In this document: positions 1-11,690 of the stretch, in pieces
Numbering within the stretch: the first letter of the stretch is position 1
How the letters are laid out: every line of letters begins with the position of its first letter
Assembly (NCBI GenBank): GCA_004352715.1
Contig: SCFE01000087.1
Coordinates: 1,050,822-1,114,821, forward strand
DNA: 64,000 nt
From: Hofstenia miamia
Taxonomy: Eukaryota > Xenacoelomorpha > Acoela
Direction: 5' to 3'
The notes under the pieces: model-generated
What the model saw: only the letters and a program-made list of their open reading frames with translations
What the model was told of the DNA's origin: nothing
The model's database searches: none
Translations under genes and position numbers: made by a program

Positions 1-1
1 T

Positions 2-70
2 GATGAAATCGAACTTGACGAAGACAGTGATGTAAAAGTAAATACTCCTGAGCCTGGAACAACTGCGTAA
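2..70 (+). CDS. C-terminal end of an unidentified protein (last exon, partial)
   Basis: The frame from base 2 is open to TAA at 68-70 and reads DEIELDEDSDVKVNTPEPG plus three residues. A dense acidic run followed by a short Pro/Thr tail is typical of the disordered C-terminus of a nuclear protein. The pattern EI-(E/D)-L-D-(E/D)-D recalls the acidic C-terminal tail of the splicing factor SYF1/XAB2, but 22 residues of low-complexity sequence cannot establish that. The rest of the gene lies before base 1. A small ORF begins 57 bases downstream, and an AATAAA hexamer at 401-406 could serve as polyadenylation signal for either. Confidence 0.5.
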   Translation, partial: DEIELDEDSDVKVNTPEPGTTA

Positions 71-127
71 ATGCTACATTGTTTTATTTGATAGGAATAT
101 GGTCTCTATAGTATTGGATACTGCAAA

Positions 128-334
128 ATGGACGGATTTGTTGCTCTTAGCCATGAATTACTGGAAAAGTGCCCTCCAAAGCAAGCAATTCTTGATAAAT
201 TCATCATTTGCCAAAAACAAAGGATTTTTCAACACTTCTATAAATTGCATAGCAATAGGTATAACTTTTTCTCTCAGTTATTAAATCTTTTGGATAGCAC
301 TAGAAAAGCGACGATAGATCAAAATGACTATTAA
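128..334 (+). CDS. Possible small protein, unrecognised (68 aa)
   Basis: The ATG at 128 opens a 68-residue frame beginning MDGFVALSHELLEKCPPKQ and ending in TAA after ...IDQNDY. Composition is mixed, with alternating hydrophobic and charged residues compatible with helices, and there is no low-complexity bias, so it is a better candidate than most short frames here. No family is recognised. AATAAA follows at 401-406. The short distance to the upstream stop codon (68-70) would fit a trans-spliced gene pair, but it fits equally well with this being 3' UTR of the upstream gene. I cannot decide between these. Confidence 0.25.
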   Translation: MDGFVALSHELLEKCPPKQAILDKFIICQKQRIFQHFYKLHSNRYNFFSQLLNLLDSTRKATIDQNDY

Positions 335-409
335 GTATTTCTTGTTTGCTGCATTATAGAAGTAAATTAATTTTCAAGGAATAATCACTGTTCGAGTGTT
401 AATAAATCC

Positions 410-1488
410 AAAATAACTTAGTCCTACCGTAGATTTATTAAGCAGGGTCCACTGTATATGTATTCTTGTTTTCCTCTCCAGCACGACTACAAAAATGAGT
501 AAAAGTGGCAAACTAGTCATTTTCTATCATTAATAGAGGCTATTCACTGAGTGTCGATCACCCAACTAACTTTTCTAAAGTGGACATCAAGATCCTTAGA
601 AATCTTTTGTACTTCTCTTCTAATTTTGTCATTGGAGGTAGACCGTGTAAGTGATTTCAGGTGAAGCATTTAATTGGTTGAATTCATAACATCGTGAATT
701 GCAAGTTCCAGGCTGTGATTTACTTGACAATTTGGGTGAGAAGTGGATTGCTAGAAAATGAACCAAAAAAGTCTGAATTTTTAAATAAGATGAGCACAAT
801 GGGTCCCCACCCTTAGCATCAAAAATCTAACAATGGGCCGCTGCCCCACTACACCCCTGCCTAACATATAAGCATACTACATCGTGTTAAACAGCTTCAC
901 AGGAAAACTATTAATCGTGACACTCAAAAAAATGAGCATTTGAGTAATCTATAAAAAATGTTATACTTATCTCTAAATACGATTAATATTCTCGTAGCTA
1001 ACGCATTGTTCGAATGTCTCACTCATAGATTTATGCGTCAATAAACAGTAAGAAGAATTTAACTCCATCTAGCGTGACGAAATATAATACTTATCTTTCA
1101 GACAAAACAATTGAATGTATGGATTACAAGAAACTAGTAATATCAAACTGTCACAAAAATGAGTGACAAAGTAGTTAATAAAAAATCCACATTTTGTAAG
1201 TCGATCTTTATAAATAGATCTTTCAGACATGAAACATTTATTGCAGCGCGTTTAATAGGCCTATAAAATACGTGTAATGTTTTATGACAGTTGTAAATGA
1301 CGCTTGTAAACTAATCTGAAATCGAATGACTGTCCTTTACTTCAAATCTAATTATAAAGTGAAATTCGAATTGCCTATATGTCTGGTAAATTTCCTACAA
1401 ATTTTTTTATTTCTGAAGATGACTAAGTTATAGTCAAAAACGTTAGGCTCTATTGCAATTAATATAAATCTTAGCAAAATATGCTTCT
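410..1488. other. Non-coding stretch, no gene seen
   Basis: AT-rich sequence with stops in all frames. One minus-strand stretch near 560-665 is open for about 35 codons (SLTRSTSNDKIRREVQ...) but has no recognisable domain and no splice context. Confidence 0.5.
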
Positions 1489-1489
1489 T

Positions 1490-1503
1490 ATATATATATA
1501 TAT

Positions 1504-1535
<32 letters not shown>

Positions 1536-1544
1536 ATATATATG
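1490..1544. repeat. (TA)n microsatellite, interrupted
   Basis: Three runs of TA separated by TATTATA interruptions. This is one of more than a dozen (TA)n tracts in the window. Confidence 0.95.
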
Positions 1545-1880
1545 TTCTGGCGCTAAGTAACACAAAATGGCATTCACTCTGTTTTCTTGTGAAATTATTG
1601 AGCAAAATTTTGACGTGTGTGTGCATGCGTCCTAGTTAGTGAGGATATAATTTTTTTAAATTTATAATTATAGATAGAAAGTAAATCACATTAACACAAC
1701 ATGCAACGATTCCAGCAACTCCGGCGCTCTTTATATTCGCTCCTCATATTTTGAACATACTGTTCTACCAAGCTGTTTCGAATCTTATGGTTGTATTTTT
1801 AAGAGAATTTTAGGAAAAAACAAGTGTTTTCGAAAAAAGCATGTTTTCTGTATAACTGGGAAACAAACGTTTTAAACAGC

Positions 1881-2902
1881 NNNNNNNNNNNNNNNNNNNN
1901 NNNNNNNNNNNNNNNNNNNNNNNNNNNNNNNNNNNNNNNNNNNNNNNNNNNNNNNNNNNNNNNNNNNNNNNNNNNNNNNNNNNNNNNNNNNNNNNNNNNN
2001 NNNNNNNNNNNNNNNNNNNNNNNNNNNNNNNNNNNNNNNNNNNNNNNNNNNNNNNNNNNNNNNNNNNNNNNNNNNNNNNNNNNNNNNNNNNNNNNNNNNN
2101 NNNNNNNNNNNNNNNNNNNNNNNNNNNNNNNNNNNNNNNNNNNNNNNNNNNNNNNNNNNNNNNNNNNNNNNNNNNNNNNNNNNNNNNNNNNNNNNNNNNN
2201 NNNNNNNNNNNNNNNNNNNNNNNNNNNNNNNNNNNNNNNNNNNNNNNNNNNNNNNNNNNNNNNNNNNNNNNNNNNNNNNNNNNNNNNNNNNNNNNNNNNN
2301 NNNNNNNNNNNNNNNNNNNNNNNNNNNNNNNNNNNNNNNNNNNNNNNNNNNNNNNNNNNNNNNNNNNNNNNNNNNNNNNNNNNNNNNNNNNNNNNNNNNN
2401 NNNNNNNNNNNNNNNNNNNNNNNNNNNNNNNNNNNNNNNNNNNNNNNNNNNNNNNNNNNNNNNNNNNNNNNNNNNNNNNNNNNNNNNNNNNNNNNNNNNN
2501 NNNNNNNNNNNNNNNNNNNNNNNNNNNNNNNNNNNNNNNNNNNNNNNNNNNNNNNNNNNNNNNNNNNNNNNNNNNNNNNNNNNNNNNNNNNNNNNNNNNN
2601 NNNNNNNNNNNNNNNNNNNNNNNNNNNNNNNNNNNNNNNNNNNNNNNNNNNNNNNNNNNNNNNNNNNNNNNNNNNNNNNNNNNNNNNNNNNNNNNNNNNN
2701 NNNNNNNNNNNNNNNNNNNNNNNNNNNNNNNNNNNNNNNNNNNNNNNNNNNNNNNNNNNNNNNNNNNNNNNNNNNNNNNNNNNNNNNNNNNNNNNNNNNN
2801 NNNNNNNNNNNNNNNNNNNNNNNNNNNNNNNNNNNNNNNNNNNNNNNNNNNNNNNNNNNNNNNNNNNNNNNNNNNNNNNNTTATATATATATATATATAT
2901 AT
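1881..2902. other. 1000-base scaffold gap followed by (TA)n
   Basis: Exactly 1000 N (1881-2880), the usual placeholder for a gap of unknown size, and then a TA tract at 2881-2902. Apparent long frames across it are artefacts of N. It could hide 3' exons of the Eph receptor gene. Confidence 0.95.
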
Positions 2903-2999
2903 GCTAACGCATTGTTTCAAAATTTTAATTGGTGAAATATCCATTTCTTTAAATATGAGAAATTGGAGTTTATTCATACATTTTACAATCGTTTCTAGT

Positions 3000-5920
3000 T
3001 CTCCCAATGTTGCTTAAATTGAGAAAATGATTGTTAATTAGGTTACGTTGTGTTTTTCAAATTTTAAATTAAAGCTTTCGAATAGCTCTCTGAAAAATAT
3101 GAGTATTTACTAATGAATTCCGGTGTTCAGCAAGTATGTGGATGAGAAAAAGAGCACAGACGTCTGTCAACAAAGCCGGATCAGGTGTCGATTTGAAATA
3201 ATGAAAATAATAACAACCAAACGTCGTTTAATTGTTACCTGTCTCAGGTGCGTATCATTAGATTCTCATAACGTTTGCATGTGATGGACTGAATTGAATA
3301 CGCATTCTGACAGATTACTGAAATAAATGATCCGTCTTACTGATAATAATAACAAACTGCGAATTTAAAAACAATGAAATTATTTTACTGCTGTTATTTC
3401 ACTCTCAAATAATGAATTTATTGACGTAGCCACAAATTTAATGTTACAAAGTAAAATTTACTGAATTAGTCTGTTAAATTCCGAATCCCAATCTGTGAAC
3501 AGGTTGCGTACAAATATTTTGCCTGTAAACTAAGAGTTTAGTTATACAAAAATACAATAATGATCACTCTAAAGGGCAGGATTAGTGTGTTTTAACGCTA
3601 TTCTACAAACGTTACTATTAAGTAACAAATCGATTTGTCCACATTATTGAACAGTTTTATTCAAGCCTTTTAAGAAAGTACACGAAATAAAATTTTTTTT
3701 AATGAGAAATCCGATTTTCGTAAAAATATTCAAATTCTTTCAATATCTAGTGCTCAGATAATGAGACGGTCTAATACCCATGGGAACAACAACTACCCTG
3801 AAATATTTTGTTTTTGAAGACAATATGTGTAAGTCCCGTATAGACTGGTCTTGCCCAAAGTCAGAGTTTGTTGCGCCGTATTAGTTCACTTTTAAAATTT
3901 TTTTGGCTAAACCATTACAGATATTGAAGAACTCTCAGTAGAAATAGAGCTAAGACAATGTGTTTCGAGAAATGCATATAAAACGTGTTACAACAAATTA
4001 AAAAATCGAAAATCACTATATACCGGAACCTATTTATTTTTGGGGATTTTTTTACAGACGATCATATTCACTGTATTTACAACACATGTCAAATAGGCCG
4101 TACCGATCAATTTAAAACCCACGTGTATACTGATGTTAAAATACAAATAAAACCAAACGATGTCAAATTACAAATTCATTTTATTTCAGGTTTCAGGGTA
4201 TCATAGAAGCACTTCAGATACAGAATGTTCAAGAATTGTACTTACCGAATGGCATTTGTATCCTGAATTACTTGAAGAATTATGAACTTGAAGGAGCCTG
4301 GTGGAAAGGAAATATAATTGATTTCTGAAGCTGGTAGTTTTTTTTGAAAAATGGCGGGAATTGAAAAACGCGAAGATGTCGGCTGAAAGAATTTTCTCAT
4401 TATATGTACATTTTTCCAAAGAAAACAGGTTTGCTATGAATTTTCCATGCCAATGAGCTGATAGTGCTCAATAATAATTCTGATTTAATGGCATATGTAA
4501 AGGAATTTGAACTGCAGAGGCATAGTCAAAGGGGGCATACCCCCCTCCACACACACAAGACATTGAAATCGGCCGAAATTTTCAGCCCAAACCCACTCAT
4601 GGGAATTTAAATTTATGTCAAATAGCCTCATTTTAGTATTGAAAAAATATTTTTTAATTTTGGATAAACTTATAATAAAATGTAAATTTTATTTTTCAGC
4701 AAATGTTTATAAATAATATTTGGAATTTACTCTATTTGTGTTAATTTGCATGTACAATTGCATAATAGTAATTTATTTCATTAATGTTATAGAAAGTGTT
4801 TCACTCCATGTCAATCTATGCACCGGCAAGCACTTAAAAATGTCAAGTATGTTGTATTTGCAAACGTATTTGATTCATTTTGTTATTAACATTGTCTTAG
4901 TGATTCCAAGAAGTGAAATGTTAATTTTATCAATGATAATTTAAAAATCTGTCATCTTGCTGCTTAACCCAAATTAAAATATATGATACGCTTATTTCTT
5001 ACGAACTAATAGAAACATCAAATAATCTGAACAACAAAGTAAAAGATTCTGTTCTGTTTCATTTGCATTCGAAAGCTACGACTCTTTGCACATTCCTTAA
5101 GCTGTGCCTTTGTCCAAATTCACTGGTTGCTTACCACTGCGATCTCTGGCGTTTATGTACAGCTTCATTATGTAATTTGGTGTTGCGTCGTGATGGAAAT
5201 ACGTGTTTTTCCTTCCTTTCTTTGCCGTTGCAGCACTTGCTCAAAGTTTTCGTTTTTGTGATATTAATTTTAGCGGTATACTCTGTTATGTATCAATTTA
5301 TATTGTTGTAATGCATTTATCTCTAATAAATGTTTAAAAAAATAATGATGTATATATTAGCAAAAATGCAATGTCACTTCATCTATGATATTTCAACCAA
5401 ATGGGAAAGTTGCTTTGCTTGCCATGCATAGTAATGGAAATAGGGATACATGTACAAGCAAGCAAACTAGAAATCCAAACAGGTTTGTATAAGCATTAAA
5501 ATTACATGTATTAAATTATCCCCAAGGTAATATCACAAAGAAACTAGGGAGTTAGTGTTGAAAATAATAAAAATTAGTAATTCTCATTATGTCACTCATA
5601 AATTGCATTATAACATCCCTGGCAATATACATGAGCCACCCAGTAGCAAGATTTCAATGTTGGACTCCATATCAATACTGTATATACTACTTTCGTCCTT
5701 GTCCAGAATACATGTATGTTAAAATAAAAGCAAACAGGACCTCACTTCAACCATTTTACTCAGAAATAGCAAAAATTTTAAAGGATGCTGATGTGATAGA
5801 CCATAGCAGACATTTAATGTGTATTAGCAGTTGCTTAATTGTGTTTATTGACATAATTACATTGTAAATAATTGTGGGAAAATCGCAAAGCTTCCGTTAT
5901 TAAATAGATTGCAGTCATAT
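3000..5920. other. Non-coding stretch with weak repeat fragments
   Basis: No confident gene. About 3,590-3,720 (TTACTATTAAGTAACAAATC...TTGTCCACATT) resembles 42,440-42,640, so it is probably a dispersed repeat. At 4,188-4,330 two overlapping plus frames of 30-40 codons follow a TTTCAG acceptor-like site, but neither matches a family I know. Positions 4,516-4,610 (AGGCATAGTCAAAGGGGGC) look like an end fragment of a hAT-type element. Frames at 5,063-5,311 and 5,589-5,867 are unrecognised. Confidence 0.4.
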
Positions 5921-5924
5921 TTTA

Positions 5925-6960
5925 CAATTTTCACGATATTTTCATGCATGCAATTGAGATAATTCCATACTGCAAATTTTGTGAGTTTGAATGCAGGAAG
6001 TCAAATATTACAAAATTATGCCAATTATTCAAAAATTTTCAAATCACTTAACTATGTTAAAAGATTAATTGAACTTTCATAATGTGACACTGTATTTGAA
6101 CTTTGATTAACATTTGCAATTGAATTCGATTTAAAAACATCAGTTATTTGTTCGTAAAAAAATTTAAGGTAATATTTAATTGGAATTGAATTGATTTGCA
6201 ATTATTATATTATTTATAGTTTTCGATTGATTTTTCAACCATATTCTTAATTTTAGGTGAAAGTCTTTCACTAACAATTTTTTGAAGAATTCATTGCTTA
6301 TAGACCGTTATTTTTCTAATTACTTCAGATGATTTCTAACATATTTTGAAAGTAGATTTTAGCTAATATAATTGGACATTTAAATTGATTCCATGTTGCA
6401 ATTTGTAGAAGAAACAGAATGATATGGCTTGCCAATTGTTTAAGGATTAATCAAATGTAATAAGGATTCTAATAGACCCAAAAGTATTCAGACCGATGAT
6501 AATGTAATGAAAGCATCTTACAAAGAGAATAACATCAGGTTAGTCAACATTAGTTCTCATTTTGACATGGAACTTACAAGATTTGCTTTGCCATTTTTTA
6601 TAGTTAACCATTTTTACTTGCTTAATACTTTAGCGGCAATTATGAACTAATCTTGTCCAGGACCATTCATTTTCATAGATCTAATTGGAGTCTAAGGAAC
6701 TGAGTCTAGGATAAGACTAGTTCTAAGATAAGACTGGGATCATAAGGAAAACTTAGACCGCGGATTTTATAAAATTATGTATAATTTGACTAAAATAGAT
6801 GTTATGCAATACTACCTCATCAGATCAATGGAAAAGAAAATTTACCTTGAACGATCAGTTTGCTTGTTTTCACACTTAGGTCTACACCTTTAAATTCTAC
6901 TGGGACACAAACTAATTTCTCTTTGATCCCAGACCACTCATCAAAGGTTTTGTCCGACTA
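5925..6960 (+). repeat. Diverged repeat block, inverted copy at 53,110-53,765
   Basis: Reading 53,110-53,765 on the minus strand gives the same order of landmarks: CAATTGAGAT, then GTGAGTTTGAATG(C/T)AGGAAGT, then CATTTTGACATGGAAC, then AGTTAAC(C/A)ATTTTTACTTG, then AGGACCATTC(A/T)TTTTCATAG. Divergence and indels are large, so this is an old dispersed element or segmental copy. No protein is recognisable in either copy. Confidence 0.6.
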
Positions 6961-7049
6961 GTTTCACAAGTATAAATAGTAATTTGAATGAAATATTAAC
7001 TGTACTTTTAATTGATATAAATAAAAAATTGATCATTTTAAGGATGATG

Positions 7050-7930
7050 TCCCAATAGTACAATTGACTATATTCAGCGAATCATGTTTCTTGATTCTTC
7101 ATTTGATACAATCCCAACACATTGATCTTCTTTTAAGACATTGTATGCTTGGACAATATAGTATTTTTGGGATTCAATTAGTGCAAAAAGACCACCATAA
7201 CACAGGCAATTTCTATCAATTCCATTTCTAGGTCTATTCTTCTGATTGCTGTTTTGACTTGTTCTATTAATTCCCCCATCTTTCAATTACAGAACTATAG
7301 GTCAGATTTTTGATAAATAATGGGCCTAGTATTTGATGACAGGTCTCAGTTATGTACCCTCTTATTGTAATCTTTGGAATATCATGAAGGAAATATTTGC
7401 ATGGTGTTCTTCATGGTCACAGCCTTTGAAGTAGCCAATAATTTATCAACATTCTTGTATTTGCCCCTCATCTTTTCAGTAGATGTGACACACATGTCAC
7501 ATTAAAAAGTTTCAAGGAAAGATTTTGAAAACAATTAACTGCAGCTACTATATATGGAACTGTGTCAGAGAATTGCAAAGGAAAATTGTTTGTTGATATC
7601 TAAATGTTTTCTAGTGTCCTCAGTATCCTGGGAAACAATTTCATGATTTGACAGGCCATCTAGATCTACGCACACTAGCACAAAAAGAGACTCTTTGTTC
7701 TCAGCAATTTGTTCCACTTTTTGCGGAGCAGGTGTCTTCTGCATGACATGGTGTTTCATTTTTTTCACTGGTATGTTGGCTGCCAAAAAATGCATTCACG
7801 ACTGCCTTTTCAACAAAGTCTTTGTATGTAGGAGCAATAAATTTTTCCTTCTTGATGAACCTTGCTGTGAACTCATGTCAATATGATGTTTGCGGGTTGC
7901 TGAGTTCTTATGGCTTTGCATAAAAACATC
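7050..7930 (-). pseudogene. Decayed hAT-type transposase
   Basis: Minus-strand pieces in several frames resemble hAT transposases with a CGGBP1/BED-like N-terminal zinc finger. About 7,930-7,870 gives KNSATRKHHID, like the finger's C-terminal His region. At 7,795 FLAANIPVKKMKHHVM matches the conserved (F)xAANIPL-K-L segment that follows the finger. At 7,530-7,400 VTCVSHLL, then RGKYKNVDKLLATSKAV, matches the region where such proteins read LTCxAHxLNR...VDKLI-x-K-V. Stops and frame changes separate the pieces, and the C-terminal dimerisation region is not seen. It is an old inactive copy. The family call rests on motif order and is fairly secure; the subfamily is inferred. Confidence 0.6.
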
Positions 7931-8114
7931 TTTTTATGATAGACTGATTAATTGCACAGAAAGCAAAAAAAAGTTATCATTTGGAGTACATTTCAACTCA
8001 GTTGGAAAGTCTTAAGCAATTTCCATTATCTTCATCATGCCAGTTTTAGAATGCCCTGGTATCCTGTAAAACAATAACCCATGTAAAGCTGAAAACAGAA
8101 GCCTGTGTTGAAAT

Positions 8115-9140
8115 TTAATACATAATATAGTTGGCTGCAAAAAAAATGAGACTAGAAAAAAGGCATATTACTTTTGAACTACTGNTAGAAATAACTTCAT
8201 TCAAACGAACTGAAACTGATTTCATTAAATTGGACTTCATTTCAGATGCCAAAATGTGTTGACTTTCTTTAATTTTTTCTTTTAAATCGGATATAATTTT
8301 CGGATTTTTCTTCTCAACGTCATTTTTCAATGTCTGCCACACGTTTTCGATTGGAGAAAGATCAGCAGAACTTGGTGGCCATTGCAAAAACTGGATATTA
8401 TTTTCAGAAAACCAATTTTTTGTCTTTGCTGACGTGTGCGGGGTTGCTCCGTCCTGTTGGAGTATCCATCCATCATCATATAAAGCATCAGCATAAGGCA
8501 TAAATTCAGCTATAATTTGGCAATATCTTTGACTGTCGATTGTGGCTTTTCCGTCTAAAATTTTCAAATAAAACCCACGATAGGAAAGTGCTCCCCAAAC
8601 CATAATTTTTTGGTCGAACTTTGGAACCGCTTTTGTTGGTCTTGGACATTTCTTTGACGACCACACTTGTACTTTGTTTCTGTGTAGTTGAAATACGCAC
8701 TCATCAGTTATCCAAACATCTTCAAAAGTGTAGTCTTTCCAATCTTTCACGAAATTTAATCTTTTTTCTTGATGTTCTTTTGTAATCAGAAGTCGATTTT
8801 TTCTGCCAATTTTTGTAACTCCACTTTTTTTCAGTGTTCTCTGAACTGTGGTTTCATGCACAGAGATGTCGGCTTCAGTTTGAAGTCGGTTTGCAATTTT
8901 TTTCCCAGAAATATAGGGATTTTTGAGAGCAATTGCGACTGTTTTCTGAATGAATTTTCCAATAATTTTTCGAGGGCGTCCACTTCCTTTTCTTCTTTTG
9001 AGAGATTCTCCTTGTCGAATTTTTTTCAGCTTTCGAAAATAAGTTGATCGAGAAATTTGCGATGTCGCAAAGGCGTTTTCAAGCTGTTCCAACGTTTCCA
9101 TTCCGAAGAAATCAAGTAGAAACTTTGCAAAGCAAAACAA
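8115..9140 (-). CDS. Tc1-family transposase (DD34E)
   Basis: Cuts and pastes its own element in the nucleus. The frame opens at 9,140. The second Met (residue 14, METLEQLENAF) is an equally good start and gives about 310 residues. In order: a helix-turn-helix region (about 15-50), the GRPRK motif (54-58) between the two DNA-binding halves, a second HTH (about 65-110), then the RNase H-like catalytic core with WITDEC (D146), LQQDGATPHTS (D230) and LSPIENVW (E265). Thirty-four residues separate D230 and E265, the DD34E spacing. One ambiguous base at 8,185 falls in a codon after NEVIS; beyond it the frame runs through the TIR into flanking DNA, so the true C-terminus is uncertain. No internal stop or frameshift is visible, so it may encode a functional enzyme. 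Confidence 0.93.
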   Translation of the reverse strand: MFCFAKFLLDFFGMETLEQLENAFATSQISRSTYFRKLKKIRQGESLKRRKGSGRPRKIIGKFIQKTVAIALKNPYISGKKIANRLQTEADISVHETTVQRTLKKSGVTKIGRKNRLLITKEHQEKRLNFVKDWKDYTFEDVWITDECVFQLHRNKVQVWSSKKCPRPTKAVPKFDQKIMVWGALSYRGFYLKILDGKATIDSQRYCQIIAEFMPYADALYDDGWILQQDGATPHTSAKTKNWFSENNIQFLQWPPSSADLSPIENVWQTLKNDVEKKNPKIISDLKEKIKESQHILASEMKSNLMKSVSVRLNEVISXSSSKVICLFSSLIFFAANYIMY

Positions 9141-9333
9141 TTTGTTTGGTAAGTGTTTTCAAATAATTACGAAGTACCAGTTTAATTAATTAACTTTTTT
9201 GTTTGACCATTTTAAAGTTCACAAAATTCCCGTTATCTTTTATTTTTATAGTTTTCCTCTAAAACGTCTCAATACGTTTCCACAAAGTGTGAAAAAATAG
9301 GTGTTCAGTCTCATTTTTTTGCAGCCAACTATA
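8126..9333 (-). mobile_element. Tc1-like DNA transposon, nearly complete, with TIRs and TA target site
   Basis: Terminal inverted repeats start TAGTTGGCTGCAAAA at 8,128 and end in the reverse complement at 9,331. They match for about 25 bases into an A-run and ATGAGACT, and differ by one A in the homopolymer. A TA dinucleotide flanks each end (8,126-8,127 and 9,332-9,333), the standard Tc1/mariner target duplication. The internal length is about 1.2 kb with a single transposase frame on the minus strand. Short TIRs, TA target and a DD34E transposase make it a Tc1 family member. The near-perfect TIR match suggests a recent insertion. Confidence 0.95.
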
Positions 9334-9335
9334 GA

Positions 9336-10258
9336 AGTACTTTCTCTAAACAAATGTAGTATGCATTCAACTTCAAAACCTCTGATTTACATCTGCATTT
9401 CGAGGGAGACATTATTCTAACACTGTGTCCCTATGCCTAAACAAAACTCAGTTAATAGAATTTTGTATAAAGATATTTATTTAGTAAATCATCACAAGAA
9501 TTCGCTTCATCTTCATTGAGTTTTTCCCCTTATTTTTCTGAGAATATTAGACTTGAGAAGGTAGCTGCCATGGGGGAGGGGTTAACACATGTAGAGTCTG
9601 TGTGATAAAAACAAAGTCTCCACCACAACAAAAGCTTAGGTTACTATGGCTTGCAGTTCTTTATTAGTCTAAGTTAGTAGAGGCATTTAGCTTTTGGCTT
9701 GTTATTCTAATCTTAGAATTTATTGTTTATCAGTTTATTCTTAACCCTACTTAGCTGCTTTAGGAAATTTTGTGGTTTGTTATGTAAAACCTGGTTTGAT
9801 AAACTTTCGGCTTTCTTAATGTATCACAAAATGAATTGAGAATAAGATTTTTCTAGTTTCTTGACCAAGCTCGGAAGCTTAAGAAACTTTACTATGGAGT
9901 TTTTGAGTTTATTACTTAATCAAATAAAAGAGTAAAAATACATAACACAACTATTTAGCAAATCCAAAATAATGACCAAAGAATGTAAATAATCAAGTAT
10001 TTTACAAGTTCAAATTTAGTGTCTTCAAAGTATAATATGTATAGGAAAGTTAAAAGAAATATAACAAATGAATCTAGTTTATGTACACATCTGATTTTCT
10101 GTAGATAAAATATTTATAATATGAGACCATCCAAAATTACAAAATATCAAATCATGAACTCTACTTTTGGTATCACTGGCTGTTCACAAATTACTATTTT
10201 CAAATTACAATTTTGAGATTGAAATAGGCTGCATTTATTTATACATATACATATACGT

Positions 10259-10302
<44 letters not shown>

Positions 10303-11690
10303 AAACTTTGAAATGTTTGAATTCCTCACATTTTGTGTGTCAGTAGAAACACTTCACAATTATTATAAATCACCTCCTAATCTGCTGAAATGTGATGAGG
10401 AACCACACTACCAACAAATTATATACAAAGACTAACAATATTTGTTTTAGTAAGCTACTGGAAAGCCAACCTCATTCTTAAGCTGGTATTATTTCTGTTA
10501 TAACATGTACTGCTGAAAGAATTTATGCATTTCCTTCAATGGTTAACATGCCTTTCAAGTAAAAAAACCTATTGACATTTTTAAGATGAAATTTCTCCAA
10601 TGCTATTAATGTTGGAATAATATTTTTTTGTGACTATCATTTTACTAGAGTAAGAAATTCTGTAAAAATCGAGTGTATTTAAATAGTAGAATTTTTTTTG
10701 GAACATTGGTTTATACATGTGCAAAGGGTTTTTGCTACCCACGTTGCTTACAATGCTAATATTTGCTACTTCACCTATAAATTGCAAAGGGAAATTGTCA
10801 TATCTACTGGATAACAATTTTTCTAACTCTATATAGGTTGAGTTATTTTTTGCATATGTCATTGTTCTGAACGAGCTTATATATGAATGTTCACTCAGTG
10901 AATATTAATAGGAAATTGACACTCAAACTAATGAAAATGAGACTGTTCAAGAAGTATTTTGGTCTAGATATGGTCGACAATCGCTTCCCTGCAAGCTGAC
11001 ATGAACATGTAGAAGACAACAATTAAGAAATACTGTACTCTTCTAGAAAGTCATGCTCCTCCCGCAAATCCTGAATCAGAAGTTAATGCAATGCTGAAGT
11101 TTTTATATCCTGCAATACTTTGCTTTACAATCACAATTGTGCAGTGAATGCTCTCTATCAGTGTAGTTGTTATTAGGGCAAAATAAGCAAAGCCAGACAA
11201 AAATCACACCTTTCAAAAAAAATTGTCTAGTTTTTAAAATTGTTATTAAGTGAAGAAGTCGATTTTAAAAAACAAATAATGACAATTGCAAACAAATAAA
11301 AAGATTTCATTGTAGATTCGACACTGCTTTTGAGTGAACTTTTGGCAATCTTGTTCGGATTTGTTCAAGTAAAAAGGCAACCAGGGTTCTGTCCTTTGCT
11401 ACTGCAGTCCATGCATATATGTAAATCGATAAGACAAAGAATTTCAGGTAAAAAAAGTATTTTTGTTATTTAAATATACCATTTCAACACCAAATAATAA
11501 AGTAGAATATGAAAGGGTAAAATTTACCCACTACGTCAGTAACAGATGATTAAATTTAACAGCTGTCAATGGTTAATGAATCAATTCCATTTCAAACTGT
11601 AAAATATTTGAATATTTTTTTCAAATAAATAATCAATTCAAATCAATTTCAAATTTAACCTTTGTCTTCAAAATACTTTTAAATAAATTG
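9336..11690. other. Non-coding stretch
   Basis: AT-rich with a (TA)n tract at 10,266-10,299. A minus frame of 93 codons at 10,581-10,862 and a plus run of about 39 codons near 11,025-11,145 have no recognisable domain. Confidence 0.5.

Noticed and set aside
1799-3017. Long open frames on both strands of about 400 codons
   Set aside because: They consist almost entirely of N from the 1000-base gap. The same applies to 17,815-18,849 and 19,817-21,005.
4201-4419. 72-codon minus frame and overlapping plus frames near an acceptor-like site
   Set aside because: Three frames are open here at once and none resembles the missing Eph exons or another family.
5589-5867. 92-codon plus frame (FQCWTPYQYCIYYFRPCPEY)
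   Set aside because: No recognisable family, no splice or start context; the Tyr/Cys/Ile-rich composition is explained by AT-rich DNA. Kept only as non-coding stretch.
8506-9047. Additional frames overlapping the Tc1 transposase
   Set aside because: They lie in alternative frames or on the opposite strand of a clearly coding transposase and have no domain.
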